NCBI RefSeq assembly: GCF_030463565.1 | Contig: NC_134651.1 | Coordinates: 12,660,734 to 12,724,733, forward strand | Origin: Pelecanus crispus | Taxonomy: Eukaryota > Chordata > Aves > Pelecaniformes > Pelecanidae | Direction of reading: 5' to 3' | Length of the DNA: 64,000 nucleotides | Shown: piece after piece, positions 33,702 to 43,494 of the stretch | Layout: each line of letters starts with the position of its first letter | Numbering within the stretch: the first letter of the stretch is position 1 | Translations under genes and position numbers: made by a program | The notes under the pieces: generated by a model | The model's database searches: none | Told to the model about the DNA's origin: nothing | What the model saw: the letters and a program-made list of their open reading frames with translations, nothing else

Positions 33702-36700
33702 TCACTGGGAGAGTGTGCGGGGGGCATAGCGACGCTCGAACTGGCCCACGTCGAACTTGCGCTTGCAGCCGGCGTAGTTCATGTAGCGGATCTTCCCAAA
33801 GATGGCCCGCTCTGCCCAGCCTTGGTCGTGTATGCCACAGATGGACCAGAGGCAGCCTGCCGGGCGTGGGGACGGAGCGTCAGCTCTCCCCCTTGCTCGG
33901 AGGCATCTGGAGAGCAGGTGGGATGTGGGTGCAAAGCAGGATGGGCTGGAGCATGGGCTGGGTTGTCTGCAGGGAGAGCCCCCCCACCCTGACCCCCCCC
34001 GCTTTGGCCCCCCACCCCCACCCATGCCCCTATCCTGCAGCTTGCCTACGTATCCATTGGGGTCCCTCCCATCCAGCTCATAGCGGTCATTGAGGTAGAT
34101 GGCAAACTGCAGGGCCTCCTCGGGGGAGCGGGTCCACTCCAGGATCTTCTTGGCCCAGTACATCCGCAGGAAGCCATGCATCTTGCCCTCCCGGACCATT
34201 TGGAGCTGGGGGGAGAGGGACAGCCGCAGGGGTCGGTCCGTGCAAGCTTGTCTCTGCTCCTTGGACAAAGGCTCAGCATTTTGAGAGGGGGAGACGCTGG
34301 GCATTACCTGGGCAGCATTCCAGAGTGGGTCATGTGTGGTCCCCTGCTCCAGCTCCTGCAGCTTGTAGAGAAAAGGCCTCTTGTCTTTGGCGTGGAGCTT
34401 CAGGGTGGTTTGCGCCCAGTCATAGGCACCTGTGAGCAAGAGATGAGCAACACTGAGCAACCCGCTCCTGCAGGCCCTGAGGAAGGGATGGTGAATTGGG
34501 CTACTGAGGGCGCTGTGCCCTGGAGGCACCGGCCTTGAAGAGGGCATCCACCACCTCCTGTCCTACTTCCAGAAGGTACTGAAGGATGGCATATTAGTGC
34601 CCCCACAGCCCCTCTCCTAGCAGAAATGGGATTGCCAAGTTGGGGTGATCAGTTGGGTACCAGCCCAGCCCCCAGCGTTGCCCACCCAACCTGGCATGTT
34701 ACCTTGCACGCTGTCATAGTTCTCATTGTAGCAGCAAAAGTTTTCAGCCAGCTCCCGCCGCACCACGGCCTCCTCCACGAATGCGTCCACCGACTCCTTG
34801 TACTTGCTCCGGTGCTTCTGCACCTCGAGGATGGCTCGTTGGGTGGAAACCTGGCCTGGGGATGTGGGGAGGGAGCAAGTCAGGCTGCCAGTCGAAGCCA
34901 CCGTGCTTGGTCTGGCTGCAGAGTGGGAAGCCTGGGATGCTCACCGAAGTGGAACCATGGGGACAGGTTGCTGAGTGCTGCCTTGTTGGGATCATTCCGG
35001 TGGGAGCTGAAGGATTTCAGCCGCTCCGCAATGAAGGACTGCAGCACAGCCAGCCCTGCAGCCGTGCCGGGGGTCGCCCACTCCACCTCCTTCACAGTGT
35101 GGTCCACCTGCAAGCTGGAGTAACAGGCCTCCCAAGCAATGGGCTGGGCGGCGACCAAGCAGCATGAGTGCATTTGCAGATGCTCTTTGGCCAGGGCTGC
35201 CCTGAGTGTTATGTACCCTGGATGTCCCCAACCAGCAAGTGCCCAGCTCATGCCAGCCTTCTCCTCTTAACCAGCCCTGCACAGCAGAGATGTGGGAATT
35301 GAATAAATGAGGTGGGAACCTCCCTTCCCCAGGGCATCCCCATCTCCACACCACCTGCACGTGACCTCAGGCAGGTCACTGTCCTCAACCCCTGCCACCC
35401 CTTCCCAGGATCACAAAGCAGCTGTGGAACTCTCTGTGCCTGGCCGCGAGTGGGTGTGGAGGTGTCTCCTGCTGGTACCTCTGCCGGGCAGGAGGGGGGA
35501 TATGGGTGATGAATGACGGGGGGGAACTCGGTGAGGAACTCGGGGAGCTGAGCGTGGATCTTGCCCCGGATGGTCCTGGCGCTGTACTCCTGCTTGGGGG
35601 AGGCGACCCAGCAGGGCACGATGTTGTGGGCATCAACCTGAGAAACAAAGCCGTGGAGGAGGGTGTGAGCAGGAGAAGCAAACGGTCCTGATGATGTGAC
35701 ACACATGCTCCCTGCTCAGGTCACTCCAGCACACCTCTGCAGGCACAAAACACAAGTTTCTCCCATGTCTCACCAAACAGAGTTTTCCCCTCCCAGAGCG
35801 TGCGCACCCACCTGTGCAAATGGCACATCCTCTGGCAACCGCTCCCTGACGTCCTCCACCCACTGCCGGGGAAGGCGGAGGGGGCAGAAGTCTGTCACCA
35901 GCCCGCCCACGCCATGCTCCACCACGAACGCGGGCAGCACGTCCTTGGCATAGCCCAGCAGCAAGTGGAAGGGGATGTTCAGCTCTGCACACTCCTGCAG
36001 CGAGGGGGAAAGGGCTATGGAATGGTTCATACCTCTGCGGACCCCATCCCACCACCATCCGCTGAAGGGATGGATCTGCCTCCCCCTTCCCCAGGAGCTC
36101 TGTCCCTGCCCTGTCCCACCCAGCATGGACATCCCGGCAGCAGCTGTACCTTGGCCACCTCCTGCAGGCCCCTCAGCATGAAGCCATAATGGCGGATGGT
36201 GGCATCCAGGAATTTGGGCACCAGGCAGAAGCAGACGTGCAGAGGCAGCTCCTGCTTGAGGGCCAGGCGCTGGGCGTAGAGGAAAGCCCAGTTATCTGGG
36301 GAGAAAGGACACAGGGGAGTGTCAGGGGGATGCTCTGCTGAGGGGATGGAGACGGCATTTTGCAAGAGGAATCCCCCCAGTCCCCCATGCAAAGGGGGGA
36401 CCGGCTCTAAGGGCTACCATGGGAAGTGACCAAGGCTTTTGCCACCCACGGGAGCTCTGTTTCCCGGCCCCCTCCGCCAGCTGGTTCTCACCTTGCACCC
36501 GCTGGTCCCGGGACATCCAGTAAAGGACGCACCGAGCATCGTCCTTCAGGTCCGAGCCCTGCGAGACGAGGCGAACCCGCTTTTTGTTGTACTTGAACTC
36601 CCGCACGGATGGGGCCGCCCTCCGCCGGGCCTCCTGCACCGCCTCCTCATCCTCCTTCCTCCTCTGAGACACGCGTGGCAGCTCCGTGGCCTCGGCCTTT

Positions 36701-36723
36701 CGCTTCCCTTGCCCCCGCCGCAT
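33702..36723 (-). CDS. PHR: Class II CPD photolyase (deoxyribodipyrimidine photolyase)
   Basis: Complete minus-strand gene. Exons, 5' to 3': 36723-36492, 36295-36150, 35994-35812, 35637-35479, 35143-34945, 34855-34703, 34429-34308, 34205-34046, 33856-33702. All phases agree and give 502 aa, normal for class II photolyases. A basic N-terminal tail ([17 protein letters not shown], a likely nuclear signal) precedes the photolyase domain from [15 protein letters not shown] (~66-80). The N-terminal alpha/beta half carries [14 protein letters not shown]. The C-terminal FAD-binding half includes [33 protein letters not shown] and [10 protein letters not shown]. Family role: FAD-dependent, light-driven splitting of cyclobutane pyrimidine dimers in the nucleus. 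Intron 8 must use a GC donor (GTAG|GCAAGC) to keep the conserved NGYVGC-W-S reading. Placental mammals lack this gene; birds and marsupials keep it. Confidence 0.95.
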
Positions 36724-37213
36724 CCTTAGAACAGCCCGGGCCGGTGCCCGGAGCAGCGTGGTTGCGTGCGGCCGCTACGAGGCGAAACGGGACCGTACTG
36801 AGCTCCCGGTGCCCTGCCCATCCCGGATCCCGGTTTTCCCTGGTCCCCGATCCACTCCCGGATCGCGGTGGTCCCGGTCCGGGTCCCTACCTGGCAGCCA
36901 CGCGGCCCTCCGGGTGTTACACAAGCCGGGGGCGTGGTTAGGGGCGGGGAGGTGGGCGTGGCCTCAGGGGAGGGCGTGGCCTCATGGGAGAGGGCGTGGT
37001 CTCAGCCCCTGGTACCGCCCCCCGCCGAGCACGGGGACATCGGCGGCGCACCGGTCCCCGGGAGGCGGAGCAGTGCCCGCCGCTGCCTCCCCTCCCTGCC
37101 CCCGGGAACGAGGAAACAGCAGCGTAGTTCCCCGCTGGCATCACCCCCGCGCTCTGCTCCCCGGGTGCAGGGATCTGTCCCCGCGCGGGGAGTGGGGGTG
37201 CTGGCTTCTGGAT
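36724..37213. promoter_or_regulatory. Divergent promoter region, photolyase / mucin copy 1
   Basis: A 490-bp GC-rich gap separates the start codons of the minus-strand photolyase and the plus-strand small mucin. It holds four GGGCGTGG boxes (36,930, 36,954, 36,972, 36,992), the KLF/CACCC type, a GGGGCGGGG box at 36,941, and GTTACACAAG at 36,916-36,925, which resembles a PAR-bZIP/C/EBP D-box. No TATA box was seen. D-boxes drive light and clock control of photolyase genes in fish, so the match is suggestive. The two genes may share this promoter. Confidence 0.5.
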
Positions 37214-39128
37214 ATGGCTGGGCAGAGAGGAGGGCTGCCCCTGCCCCTGCCCCTGCTGCTGCTGAGCCTTGCCGTGCCGGAGCTCACGCTGGGTAAGGGC
37301 TGAGCGGGATGCGGTGCTATCCATGGGATGAGGGGTAAGCAGGGAGCATTGATCCCCAGGGTAGTGGGTGACCCCAGGGTGGCTTCACCCACACAGGTGA
37401 AACACTGTGGGTGCCGTTTGCTCTCCGACATCTCAGCCCCGTCCCAGTGAGCAAACAGGGCTGGGTGCTTTGCAACCCAGGAGCGACAGGCTTGGCTTTA
37501 TTTTGCCTCTCACGGGTGTCTCCATTCGGGCAGAGAAGGCCTTGGTCCCTGCTGGGCTCGTTGCCTTTGCTACGGCCTGCCCAGCGGCACCAAACGCCAC
37601 TGCCCAGATGGCAGAGTCACTGGGATGTCATGGGTCTGGAAAACTGCAAACGCCATCCCGGTGTTTGCACTTGACACAAAGCAAGAGCAGTGTTGCATGG
37701 AGCACAGGGAATAAGCCTGCGGCTTGTATCTCCTGCGAGCCTTGAGCTAGAGCTGTAGGTCCCCTCCTCCTGCGTCCCTCAACCCCCCCGCAGATCTTTC
37801 GTGGGTCACTGCACGTCTCTAACGTCTCTCCCCTGAGCTGCAAGCTGGGGTTCGTTCCTCTATGCCCCCTCTCTGTGGGGCTGGATCCCCATTGCCATTA
37901 TTTACACCTGGTGCTATCAGTTCCTGACTATCTGCAGCAGAGAGGTTTGTGTAAACTGTTGCTGCTGCAGTTCCAGCCCATCTCACGGTCACCAGTTCCT
38001 GCATGGCTCTTCCCACTGGACAGGTTTATCTGACTTCCTCCAGGGATGGGTGAAAGTGGTGGAACGGGTCTTGGCGCTGGTGCCTACAGGAGTTTCTGCC
38101 CTGAGACAGGCGATGCCCATGGCTTGTTCATGCTTTGTCAGGCTGGGGGATTTACGTGGCCTGCCTTGCTGACAATCACGTTGCTGTTCAGGGGATCCAC
38201 GTGTTTGATCCATGCGGGATGGTGAATCTGCACTCCTGACAATCCATGGCCGATGAGTAGCTCAGGGAGCTCATGCTGGTGGTGATGCTGCACCATCCCC
38301 GGCACAGCCATGTTGCCTTTCACCGCCAGCCCTTGCACACCTCATTCTCCAACCTCTTTGCAGGGACCACTGTCACAGGTGTGACAGTCACTGTGTCCCT
38401 GACTCTCCCTACCTCCTTGACACCCACAGAGACCACGGCACTGCTGCCCACCACTGACCCCACCACCACAGCCACCCTCCCTTCCTCCAGCCCTGAAACC
38501 TCCACCCCAGAGGTGCTGACAGAGGCCTTCACAGCCAGCACTGCAACGCCTCGGGGGAGCAGCCCGGCAGCCTCCAGCACCACCACACCGCAGGCGAGGG
38601 GCAGCACAGCCCACAGCACTCCCGGGTCGCCTGCCAGCACCACGGTGCAGCCAGACCCCACCCCAACAGGGCTGGGGCTCACCACCACCACCCCAACTCC
38701 AAGCCCCATGACTGTGACACCCAACTGTGCTGAGAAGACCATCGTCACGTCTGTGGGGACCAGCCCGGCCCTGGCTGTCAGCTCGTTGGGCGTCGATACG
38801 AGCACGCTGCCTCCCCCCACCTCTACTCTTCTCTCCTCCGCCTGGGTGGGCACCACGCTTGGCACCAGCACCCACCAAGGGCCAGCCATGACCACGCCGC
38901 TTGGCAGCACATCCCCAGGGCCCGGCAGCGCCTCTTCTCCCACCGCACCAGCATGGACAGCCATTTCGGACGAGCCCTCAACAACCCCATCAGACACCAC
39001 AGCCATCTCCGTTACCAGCACGGAGGACCCCGGGAGCACCCCTGCCCCCAGCCAGCCAGACGTGACCACAGCCAGGACCCCTGGTACCTCCACCCCAACA
39101 GCACCCGAGACCCTCAGTGCCACCGCAG
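37214..39128 (+). CDS. Small mucin, duplicate copy 1 (signal + Ser/Thr-rich exon)
   Basis: Exon 37214-37292 encodes a signal peptide (MAGQRGGLPLPLPLLLLSLA...). Exon 38364-39128 (765 nt) encodes 255 residues of Thr/Ser/Pro-rich, presumably O-glycosylated mucin sequence starting TTVTGVTVTVSLTLPTSLTP. Both exons join in phase 1 and the second ends in GCAG|GTGAGT, also phase 1. No further exons follow before a minisatellite and the start of copy 2, so no stop codon or C-terminal module of its own is found. It may be a truncated duplicate, or may splice in frame to the copy 2 exons at 42,078 or 42,666 to make one longer gene. The sequence is open, with no frameshift, so it is not an obvious pseudogene. 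Confidence 0.6.
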
Positions 39129-39224
39129 GTGAGTGCAGCCACGGGGCACCCGAGGGGCAGGGGCACAAATCCCCACGGGTTCCCCCGCCCCGCTCCCGCC
39201 ACGCGCCGGGCTACTTCGCCCCAG

Positions 39225-39245
39225 CCCAGCCCAGCCCAGCCCAGC
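39225..39245 (+). repeat. CCCAG pentamer repeat
   Basis: A run of about five CCCAG/CCAGC units follows the second exon of mucin copy 1, in its 3' flank. Confidence 0.85.
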
Positions 39246-39359
39246 CCCGTCACGCAGCGGGGCCGGGCGCTCCCTCACACCCGCGCTACCGGGCGGGGAC
39301 CCCGGGCCGGGGCTTAGGCGCACGGCGGGGCTGGGGGCGGGAAGGGGCGGGGAAAGATG

Positions 39360-39442
39360 GGAGGGGCGTGGCCTGTGGAGGGGCGTGGCCTGTGGAGGGG
39401 GCGTGGCCTGTGGAGGGGGCGTGGCCTGTGGAGGGGGCGTGT
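39360..39442 (+). repeat. Minisatellite of GGGCGTGGCCTGTGGAG units
   Basis: Four perfect GGGCGTGG cores (39,364, 39,381, 39,399, 39,417) and a variant (39,435) recur every 17-18 bp, separated by CCTGTGGAG(G). The same GGGCGTGG core occurs four times in the photolyase/mucin promoter at 36,930-36,999. Confidence 0.9.
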
Positions 39443-39519
39443 CCGCCGTGGCGGCTGGGAGGGGCGGGGCTTCGGGAAAGGGGCGGGGCATCCCCAGCCC
39501 CGGCTGTACCCCCAGCAGT

Positions 39520-40130
39520 GCGCCCGTACCCCGGCAGTGGAGCTGTACCCCAGGGGTGTGACTGTGCCCCGGCAGTGGAGCTGTACCCCAGGGGTGTGAC
39601 TGTGCCCCGGCAGTCCCCCCGGGCAGCCGTACCCTGGCAGAGCCCCTCCCTGGGCACACGTGTCCGGGCAGTGCGGCTGTATCCTTCTGGCTCTCCCAGG
39701 AGCCTTTACCCTGGGGCTGCAGCTGTACCCTGGTGACACCCCCACTCCGTGCACCTGAACCTGGCAGGGAGACTGTACCCTGCCCCAGTGCCCCTGGCCA
39801 TGCGTGTGCCCCAGTGTCCCTGTACCCCGGTAGAGCGACTGTATCCTGACAGAGTACCTGTACCCTGGCCTAATGCCTACAGTGTGAGAGCACCCCGATA
39901 GAGCGACTGTATCCTGACAGAGTACCTGTACCCTGGCCTAATGCCTACAGTGTGAGAGCACCCCAGCAAAGTGCCTGTACCCTCGGTGCACCTGTGCCCT
40001 GGCACTGCCCCACTGTACCTGTCCAGCAGCAGGGTGGCTGTGCCCTGGCAGTCCTTCAGCGTGCTTGTCTGCCTGTGGAGCGCCTGTACCCTGTCGCAGT
40101 GCCTGCAGGCACCTCTGACTGGTCTTGTCC
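39520..40130 (+). repeat. Degenerate CTGTACCC minisatellite
   Basis: A ~600-bp array in which CTGTACCC or CTGTGCCC recurs about every 20-25 bp. Near 39,538-39,620 a 46-bp unit (GAGCTGTACCCCAGGGGTGT...) repeats twice. A ~68-bp unit (GAGCGACTGTATCCTGACAG...) is duplicated almost exactly at 39,834-39,901 and 39,902-39,969. It lies where the C-terminal exons of mucin copy 1 would be expected. It has no recognisable protein-coding function. Confidence 0.85.
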
Positions 40131-40748
40131 CTGAGAAGAAGGAAGCGTTTCCGGCTGTCAGTGGTGCGCTTCAGCCATGACATGCTGTGACATGGGGAAG
40201 TGATGCTTGTATAGGCAGCCCAGGAACAAACCCTCAGCCTGGAGCACGCCCTTCCTGAGCACTGCCTGTTCTCTCGGCCAGTTCCTTGCGCTCAGTGGGC
40301 TGTTGTCTCCTAAGGGCGCTGGTGCCGGGAGCCACCACCGAACATCACCCGTGTGGCAGGGTGCAGGGACGGTCCCAGGCAGCCTGGCTGCCACCCTGGG
40401 CTTTTTCCAGTTGTCACCGTCCCCTCAGCAGGCAGAGGACAGCACGGGCCCCGGCTACAGGGACCTGGTCTGCTGCAGTGGTGGCTCTGCCAGCCTGCCC
40501 TGCCTGCTGCTCGTGGCTGCTCTGGGTCCAGCCGTGCAGCTGATGTCTGCCTGGCATCGCGGCCGTCCCTGGGAGCATCCGTGTCGGGTGGAAATCCACA
40601 CTTTGCTGCCAACACCTGGGGAGTAAAAGGACCCACCTGGACGCTCCTTCTCTGTTGAGCAAAGAAGACCTGGAAACCCCAGTGCTGGGGCAGTGGGGAG
40701 TGCTTGGAGCAGTGCCTGCGGGGGGCATCAGCTCCCACCCACCCGAAC

Positions 40749-43494
40749 ATGGCCGGGCAGAGAGCGGGGCTGCCCCTGCCCCTGCCCCTGCTGCTGCTGA
40801 GCCTCACCGGCCTCGCTGTGCCGCACCTTGCGCTGGGTAAGAGCTGAGCGGGATGCGATGCTCTCCGCGGCATGGGTGGCAAGCGGGGACCGTTGTTCCC
40901 CGGGGTGGTGGGGCGCTTCGCCGCAGCAGGCATCTGTGGGGCACGGGGGGCGAAATGCTGGGGGTGCTGTTTGCTGTTTGCTAAATAGGAAGTAGAGGTG
41001 GAGTTACAGCTCTTCCTTTGTGTGAAAATGAGGCCCTTCAGTGCAGACACCCACCCAGACATGGGCTGGGATCAGACCTTTGCCCTTCTCCTCATTATTA
41101 TTTAACCAGCTGCTGCCTGCAGCAGTTCAGGGAGGGAGCCGCTGCCGGGGGCTTTGGGAGTTTCTGGTGGGGTTGGCTGAAAGCAGCTGGTGGCTCATGG
41201 CTTGGTTCGCCATCCCCATGTGAGCAGAGCCCCAGACTCACCGGGTTTGTGCTGGGATCACTGGGGAATCCAGCCTGGCATCCTAAAGCTGCCACCTCAC
41301 AGGCGCCCCTTGACAGAGGCCTCGGGCAGCCAGGCTGTTTTGTGCATCCTTTTGGAGAGGGTTGCAGATGCCTGGGCTTCCCCAGGGACAGCAGGCTACT
41401 CCAGCAGTGTCTGTGCAGGCAGCAAGGACGGCCCTTCCGCATCCCTCAACCCCCCCCCGCATCCCTCAACCCCCCTGCAGAGCTTTCGTGGGTCACTGCA
41501 CGTCTCTAACGTCTCTCCCCTGAGCTGCAAGCTGGGATTTGTTCCTCTATGGCCCCCCTCTGTGGGGCTGGTTCCGCCATTGCCATTATTTACACCCGGC
41601 GCTATCAGTTCCTGACTATCTGCAGCAGAGAGGTTTGTGTAAACTGTTACTGCTGCAGTTCCAGCCCGTCTTACGGTCACCAGTTCCTGCATGGCTCTTC
41701 CCACGGGACAGGTTTGTCTGACTTCCTCCAGGGATGGGTGAAAGTGGTGGAACGGGTCTTGGCGCTGGTGCCTACAGGAGTTTCTGCCCTGAGACAGGCG
41801 ATGCCCATGGCTTGTTCGTGCTTTGTCAGGCTGGTGGATTGTTGCCAGGCTGGGGGATTTATGTGGCCTGCCTTGCTGATGCCCATTCAGGGGATCCACG
41901 TGTTTGATCCATGCAGGATGGTGAAGCCCCACTCCCAGTGCTCCACAGCTGATGTGTGGCTCTGGGTCCCTTGGGGAGCTCATGGTCGTGGTGATGCTGT
42001 GCCATCCCCGGCACAGCCAATGGTCTCAGCCTTTCACCGCCAGCCCTTGCGCACCTCATTCTCCAACCTCTTTGCAGGGAGCACTGCCACAAATGTGACA
42101 GCAAACATGTCCCTGACTCTCCCTGCCTCCCAAACAGCTATGGAGACCTCAGCGCTGCTGCCCACTACCAACTCCTCCACTGCAACCACCCTCCCTCCCT
42201 CCAGCTCTGAAACGGGATCCTCCACCTGGGAGAGGTCCAGCATGTCCCTGTGGACCGGCAGCGCCTCACCTCCCACCGCGCCTCCTCCCACTGAACCAGC
42301 ATCGACAGACATTTCAACCGAGCCCTTGACAACGCTGGAAGACACCGCAGCCACCCTTGTTGTCAGCACAGGGGTCCCTGGGAGCACCCCTGACATCTTC
42401 ACCCCGACTGTGGAGCCAACTCCAAGCACCCCAACAGGATCTGGGACACCCAGTGCAGCCACGGGTGGGTGCAGCTGTGGGGCACCTGGAAGGCAGGGGC
42501 ATGGTCAGGGTGACAAATCCACACGGGGGTGCTGGGCATGTACTTGGGTGGCTTTGTATAGGTGGCTTCATGTGGGTGGCTTCATTTAGGCTTGGTCTGT
42601 CCCCAGGTGTAGGAGCATCCTGCACCTCCCTGCAGACAGCACTAACATAACGTTGCTTTGCCCAGACACGGAGCCCTCTTCCCTTGCCACTGACTCAACT
42701 CAGACCCCAGAGGTTACCGTCAGCACCCCTGCAGACCTGCCAACGACGCTGCCCGTCTGTCCCACCACGTCCAACACCAGTAAGTGCAGTGCCCCATAGG
42801 CATCACCACCCCCCTGGCACCGGTGGCTTTGGGCTTCCAGGGGCCAGTGCAGGGGGTCCTGGAGCCCCACTGCTTTTGCCGTGCTCTCAATACAGAGGCA
42901 TTGATCCTCTGTGAGATGTGTGGTTTGCTGTACAGGTGGAGGGTTGTTCTCCTGGCAGCGTAGAGTGTCCATGACGTGATTAACCTGGGAGGAGGTCCCA
43001 TATCTGTGCTAGAGATCCTGGGGAGAGACCCCCAGATCCTTTGGTGCAGCCCAAGGTTCAAGGGGATTAACCACATTTTTCATCCCTAGGTGCATCTCAC
43101 CTCTTTCTGTCGCTGCGGCTAACCGTCCCCCTGGGCCTGGGGAACACCACAGTGCAGGAGCTGGTGTTGTCCAAGGTGAGGTGTGCTGGGAGGGGGTGCC
43201 ACTTTGCCTCTGCCAGCCACCGTCCAGCCAGCCGGGGAGGGTGTCAGGCAGGCAGCAGGAGGGGAACAGCTGGGTCTCACATCGAATGTCACCCAGAGCC
43301 CTTTCAGATGAACGAGAGACCCTCTTTTGGCTGCCATGGTCCAGGATCAGGCCCCTCCTAGGTGGGGAGTGGGGGTAGGAGACCCCCTCTGGCATGGTTT
43401 GACGGCTGTCCTCTCTCCCCAGCTCCGTGGGCACCTGCAGACGGTGTTCCCTTGCGCTGGACTGGTGGTGGAGTGGCGAGGGAAGAGGACCTGA
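40749..43494 (+). CDS. Small mucin, copy 2 (MUC20-like)
   Basis: Five exons: 40749-40836 (signal peptide MAGQRAGLPLPLPLLLLSLT...), 42078-42464 (Ser/Thr/Pro-rich, starting STATNVTANMSLTLPASQT), 42666-42779 (DTEPSSLATDSTQTPEV...), 43090-43175 and 43423-43494. Phases 1,1,1,0 agree, giving 248 aa. The last two exons encode a compact non-mucin tail, LFLSLRLTVPLGLGN and then VQELVLSKLRGHLQTVFP, ending VVEWRGKRT. Its pattern resembles the C-terminus of mammalian MUC20 (LLRLRV...DLTD...LMQQLHREL...RR), and MUC20 lies next to MUC4 in human, as here. Identity as MUC20 is therefore likely but not certain. No transmembrane helix is seen, so it is probably secreted or anchored by partners. N-glycosylation sites (NVT, NMS, NTS, NTT) are present. 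Confidence 0.65.

Larger units (their letters stand above)
37180..42464 (+). repeat. ~3.6-kb tandem duplication of a mucin 5' half
   Basis: The interval 37,180-39,128 recurs at about 40,715-42,464. The signal exons are 3,535 bp apart, an intron block (37,801 vs 41,488) 3,687 bp apart, and the second exons (38,364 vs 42,078) 3,714 bp apart. The intron block of ~560 bp before the second exon is nearly identical in both copies, while the mucin exons differ in length (765 vs 387 nt), so the coding part has changed faster than the intron. Indels in the first intron explain the changing offset. Confidence 0.9.

Noticed and set aside
38320-39168. 282-codon antisense frame over mucin copy 1
   Set aside because: Mirror of the Thr/Ser-rich exon (Val/Gly-rich antisense); it has no independent signals.
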